A DNA stretch of 64,000 nucleotides, taken from Lepas anatifera (taxonomy: Eukaryota > Arthropoda > Thecostraca > Lepadidae). The notes under the pieces were generated by a model, which saw only the letters and a list, made by a program, of their open reading frames with translations, had not been told where the DNA came from and made no database searches. Shown one piece after another: positions 58,395 to 64,000 of this stretch. The DNA is taken from the NCBI GenBank assembly GCA_034440635.1, contig JAOTON010000466.1, positions 620,001 through 684,000 of the forward strand, in the 5' to 3' direction. A program made the position numbers and the translations under genes. The first letter of the stretch is position 1, and each line of letters opens with the position of its first letter.

Positions 58395-58512
58395 TGAATC
58401 AGTTTAAGGTTGATCGGAAATATGATGGTGAGCGTGGAATCGAGGAGGCTCTTTGAATCAGTTTAAGGTTGATCGGAAATATGATGGTGAGCGTGGAATC
58501 GAGGAGGCTCTA
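58395..58512. repeat. 59-bp tandem duplication
   Basis: Two adjacent 59-bp copies starting TGAATCAGTTTAAGGTTGAT (58395 and 58454) differ only in the last base, so the duplication is recent. It ends 8 bases before the border of C2. Confidence 0.97.
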
Positions 58513-58520
58513 CTTCTCTC

Positions 58521-59722
58521 TTAACCCTTGCCCCGGTGGCGGGTACGAGCCACCTTCGCCCTGGTGGGGGGCTAAAAACACCCCCCACGATCTAAAAAAC
58601 TAAGAGAGCTAGAAAAAAGCGCAAAACGGCAATCGAAAGCTCTTCGAAAATGATATCGAAAATACTTCGGTCATTTTTTCTTGTCAGGTCAATATCAAGG
58701 TCACTAAAGGTCAAAATAGGTCAAAATCGCTAATATGAGGTGTACTAAGAAAACCTAATATATCTCAGAAACTATGATAGCTAGAAACATTTTTCTAACA
58801 CCATTCGAAAGCTCTTGAGATGCACTTTCATTAGAGTGGAATTCATTTTCGTGTCAGGTCAAAGCCTAGGGAGCTACAGGTCACTAAATATTGGGCATAT
58901 TCTTGGGAATGTCCATAGCCACCCATGCATAAGGGCGTTTACTTTTTCGCTAATAGCTTCCAAACCAAAACAAGATACAGCCATAGTTTATGCACCATTG
59001 CAATCCTCTCGTCAATACCAATCCAATGATATATGATATTGCTATGCCAGATCAAATTTAAGAATTTGACCTGACCCAGGTCAACGGTCTGACCCAATTT
59101 GACCTGGTATAGTCATGATGTATATCATTTGTCTTCCAGTGACTATACAAACACTTTGGTGACAAAATAAAAGCTCTATCTTAGTTTATTCAAAATTTAT
59201 AGAGAAAACACCAAAAAATGCTTATTTGACCTAAGGTGACCTTTTAAAGGTCACAAGTCAAAAATTTTGGCATCAGCTTCAAAAATGGGCTAAGAGCAAG
59301 TCGCAACCGATGTTTGAAGTTGATTCCATCCATACTTACTGAGAAAAGCTCATTTCGTGATTTTCCCCATGTATTGACAATGGGGAGGTCATGCTCTGCA
59401 CATGACCTTAGGTCACCAATGTAAAAAATCCCGGAACAAATATTGTAGCTCCTGGTGGGCCCAATATGTGGTATGAGTTTCAACTTGATCGATTAACCTT
59501 TCTTTTAGTTATGCGGTCCTAAGTATTTTTTGAGGTGAGGTCACTTCACCTGGCCTGGTGACCTGATCTGATATGACCTTGAGCCAAAATTTTCAGGAAA
59601 GATGTAAAAAGGATGAAGGAACAGCTAGACCAAGTTTGGCGGCTGCGCGCCGCCGTTTTTTGGTCACTTTGGAAAAACCCGAGGGGGGTCTAAAGAGAAA
59701 CCCCCACCCGGGCGAAGGTTAA
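58521..59722 (+). mobile_element. TTAA element, family C, copy C2
   Basis: A full-length 1,202-bp copy from TTAACCCTTGCCCCGGTGGC to CCACCCGGGCGAAGGTTAA, with TTAA at 58521-58524 and 59719-59722. It aligns with C1 along the whole length by eye with few differences. Confidence 0.93.
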
Positions 59723-59988
59723 TCATAGATCATTCACATCAGGTGCATGCTATTGATACAGGGTAGCATCCGCTTTGCAGGAACCCTGCTGACCAGTGAG
59801 GAATCCCCCGCCGCCGTGGGCGTACTGGATGCTGGAATTAATGCGTCCCTCCTCCAATCAGACCTGCTTAAATTCTTACACCTCTGCATATGAGTACACG
59901 CGGAGACTTGATACACAAACAACATGCCAAGCATAAGTACATTATAAAAAACAGACGGGATTTTCTTATCAAAACTTTTTTCTAAAAA

Positions 59989-60003
59989 TGAGAGAGAGAG
60001 AGA

Positions 60004-60047
<44 letters not shown>

Positions 60048-60050
60048 GAG
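59989..60050. repeat. (AG)n microsatellite
   Basis: About 30 AG units with three GGG interruptions. Confidence 0.97.
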
Positions 60051-60609
60051 CAGATGAACCGCCGACCTCGACTATAATCTGGCATTCAGTGTTATGGTGG
60101 TTAGCGCGACCTCCGCCGCTATCTGGCCGCGCGGCCGTTTCTATGTCGCTTGATTGCGCTGGGGTACCACTGCCACGTGCAGAAACGCCGTAATCTTGCC
60201 GCGTCGCTCTGCATATGGATGCGACGAGTGCTCACAAAGCTCTGACCCCGAGCGAGTTTTGCCGCGGACACATCGGTGGTGGCTGCTGAGAGCGAGTTTA
60301 TCCGACCATAAGTGCCAGCTGTCTGCCCAACAGCTCCGCCACCATTGGGTCTACCGCCCACCTGGGAATTGATTCAGACAATATCCACGCAGACGGCGGT
60401 GGTATTCGCGCTGTAGATATGAAACTTTGCTCTGCAATGCGCAACTTCTTGGTCGTAGGCAGATAGTAGCTGGGCGCCCCACGGTCCACCCGCAACCTGG
60501 GTGTCCGAGTGCTGAAGGGCCTGTGAGATTTGCATGCAATACCGCCAACCACCCTTCATCGTCAGCAGTTCTGCTTTGCTGGGCTTGTGGAACGTGGACG
60601 ACGGACAGC

Positions 60610-61327
60610 TTAACCCTCGCCCCACCGGGGCCATCGATGGCCCCCTAAGGTTTTTCCGGGATAGCAGAAAAACGACGAGGCGCAGCACCACGCTTGAGGG
60701 CTCTACCTCTCACTGCATCATTTTCCCATCATCCCTGAAATTTTTTACCCCGGGTCACCCAAGGTCAGGTCACCAGACGAGGTCAACCAAGGTCACCGGA
60801 AGTCAAAAACAGTATTTTGACAATATCTTTTGACCTAATTAAGCTAGAGCGGTGAAACAAACACCATCGTGTTTTTCTTGTCACTGGCTTTCATTTGATA
60901 TACGCAAGGTCACTTTTTGACCTTTTGTGACCTCAGGTCATATTAGGTCACGAGGTGACCTCTGTAGGTCAAACCACTGGCGGGAGGTCTTAACGATATA
61001 CATAGCGGAAAAAGGACTGGCAATTTGCTATCAAATGTACTTTACCAGACCTCAATAGCTCTAATGACATAAGAGTTATGCCCAGTTTGCTTAATCATTG
61101 CATATTTGAGTGAAAATAGCCGATCTTGACCTAATTTGACCTTTGGAGTTCAAACCATTGACCTGAGCACTAAAACATGCGAAGTAATTTCTTACTGAAT
61201 TCACGCGAGCTTTCTATTGCACTTTGCAGATTTGCGCTAACGCCCATATTTTCGGAGTTGGAGGGGGCCATCGATGGCCCCCGGTGGGGCGAAGGTGGCG
61301 CCGGACCCCCGGTGGGGCGCGGGTTAA
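60610..61327 (+). mobile_element. TTAA element, family A, internally deleted copy A7
   Basis: It has normal family A ends and TTAA at 60610-60613 and 61324-61327 but is only 718 bp. The sequence passes from CCAAGGTCACC near 60787 directly to the part that follows a second CCAAGGTCACC about 310 bp further on in A2. The copy has thus lost the segment between two identical 11-mers. Confidence 0.92.
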
Positions 61328-61958
61328 AACATTATTGAATTGTAGGCTCCTGTGAACCTTTGTCATGTTGAGCCTGTTCCTCTCATTTGATTCGAGAAGT
61401 TAATCTCTTGAGTTAGTTTGTTGTGAGTTGTAAAATATATAATTCCTCAGTATGTTTTTGTTGGGTTCCCCATACTTACACCACATTTTCTATTTTTTCC
61501 ATTTATTGACACTACTGAAGATGCGATATTTTTTTCAGGCGTCTTGTTAATATCTCACCGGCCTATTCTCGGTCCATATTCGTACCGTGTCCCTTTTATG
61601 TTTTAATTCGTGTTTTCAAACTTTCCTATGAATAAGCTTAATAAGACGACACGGCCTACACTATGTTGTTCATGGACCCTGTTGGCTTCTTTGCAGTTAT
61701 ATTGTGCATGCGTATAGAATACAAACATGTTGTATCAAATATTGACCGCTTCGTAAAAAAGCTGGCCCATTTGCAAGTTGACCAGAAATTCAGCTCATTT
61801 TTGTAACAGCAGGTCTATTTTTAAAATCGGGAAGTCTTTGAACGGTTTGCAATAAATTGTGTGTTTGAGTTAAAACAGAAGTGTGATTGGGTGATTAGTC
61901 CGTAATAACACACAAGGGCTTAAATAAGAGGACTGCTGCGCATTTCCCAACAAAAGTA

Positions 61959-62080
61959 TTACCCTTCGCCCGGGTCTGGGTCTTCTTAGACCCCCTCGGG
62001 TTTTTCCGAAGTGACCAAAAACGGCGGCGCGCAGCGCCGCCAAGCTTGGTCTAGCTGTTCCTTTTTGCTGCACGTCCTCG
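61959..62080 (-). mobile_element. TTAA element, family C, end fragment C3
   Basis: It reads TTACCCTTCGCCCGGGTCTG, then GGGTTTTTCCGAAGTGACC, the GGCGGCGCGCAGCGCCGCC hairpin and CTAGCTGTTCCTT. This is the complement of the right end of C1, with TTAA changed to TTAC. The rest of the element is absent. Confidence 0.8.
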
Positions 62081-62401
62081 CGAAAAGGGTGCGCTCGCCA
62101 AATCTTATCGCTATCTTATCGCCTCCGAGGCCTCTGTAATCCTATTTGGGCTGCGGTCTTCAATAAAGCATGTTTTGCGTAAGATGATGTTTCTAAAAGG
62201 CCTCTTAGGAATACGAACTCGGTCACAAAAGGCTAGGAAAGTCTGCCTTTTCGTCTTTAAAGCGAGCTTTATTCTTTTAACTTTTCTGACAAACAAACAC
62301 TATTTTTAACGCTTCGGGTCGATGATGTCCGCCGTGCATAGTACGTCCGCAAGCCCAAATATGAAACAAATAAACATAACATTCTACATGTAACTTCATG
62401 A

Positions 62402-62578
<177 letters not shown>

Positions 62579-62840
62579 TAAATCACTGCGCCAGCTCTGA
62601 GCTTGTCAATGGCGTGGGTAAAATACTTTGAATTTATCGAAACTGTAAAGGTGTCGATGTTTTTATCCGAGAAGTTAATTGTTTGCGAAATAAAGGATGG
62701 GACTGGTACGAATTTTGTGGGAAATTTCCTGCTTTCTCTCGGAAATAGAGGAGATCGGTCGTCGCCTTTTTGACATTCCCTCGGCAATACCATTATAAAC
62801 GCACTACACATTAGTTTAGCAGCATTGACAGAGTCGTTAG

Positions 62841-63778
<938 letters not shown>

Positions 63779-64000
63779 AGTAGCCCTCACCCTAGCGGGG
63801 ATTCTTAAACACCCTATGGTTTTCCGAGCAGCAAGAAGACAGCGGTGTGAAGCGCCGCTTCGCCAAGCACACATTGCTCTGGGTCATTTGCCCAACGTCT
63901 CATGAAAGTTCAGGTCTGGGTTGTCTCAGGTCAGGCTTTTTTTGAAGGTCAGATTTCACATCCAAATATTTTCCATGCGATAGGAATGAAAAAGGCACCA
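63779..64000 (+). mobile_element. Partial TTAA-type element related to A/B/C
   Basis: It begins AGCCCTCACCCTAGCGGGG, then GGTTTTCCGAGCAGCAAG, GAAGCGCCGCTTC, GGGTCATTTGCCC and CTCAGGTCAGGC. The order of blocks is that of the family A, B and C left ends, but the sequence differs from all three. It is cut by the window end. The first bases are not TTAA, so the end is mutated or the border lies elsewhere. Confidence 0.6.

Overview
The window is animal nuclear DNA, from an intron-rich and transposon-rich invertebrate genome. The only cellular gene I can support is the 3' two thirds of an adenosylhomocysteinase-like gene (AHCYL1/AHCYL2, IRBIT type). It lies on the + strand as eight coding exons between 30930 and 63028. 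All eight have AG/GT borders and compatible phases, and together they give about 370 residues. The earlier exons and the last codons are not in the window. The protein looks closest to arthropod AHCYL proteins as I remember them, but I do not assign a species.

Positions 1 to 30929 hold no cellular gene I can recognise. They contain an insertion of mitochondrial DNA carrying part of a 12S rRNA gene (4466-5563), a minisatellite at 8341-9370 and another at 10838-11190, a small GC-rich LINE remnant (1829-2208), and an almost complete CR1/L2-like LINE on the minus strand (about 15060-21970). The gene's introns hold a truncated Penelope-like element (42065-43460), two hAT-like elements, tRNA-derived SINEs and many short DNA elements.

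The most striking content is a set of short non-autonomous elements with ends at TTAA. I call the families A, B and C, plus D, E and F. A, B and C share one plan: a GC-rich inverted end, a GC palindrome, a GGTTTTTC segment, and an interior crowded with AGGTCA/TGACCT hexamers. By hand I count about 20 in the 1.03-kb copy A1, 16 in B2 and 18 in C1. AGGTCA is the nuclear-receptor half-site, and some pairs keep DR4 spacing although the spacer sequence varies. Two elements, A2 and B2, sit inside the LINE reading frame. Dropping each element plus one copy of its 4-bp duplication (TTAA for A2, TTAT for B2) brings the LINE frame back exactly, so borders and target duplications are fixed by the sequence itself.

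Two exons of the gene have damaged copies of their own 3' splice site and exon start just upstream. Exon 3 (43774-43924) follows six tandem copies of its acceptor plus its first ~25 coding bases. Exon 6 (53655-53822) follows one dead copy with stop codons. Other pointers include a hammerhead-like motif in the Penelope-like element, conserved TGACGTCA sites in family E, an 11-bp repeat-mediated deletion inside A7, and TTAA elements nested in other mobile elements.
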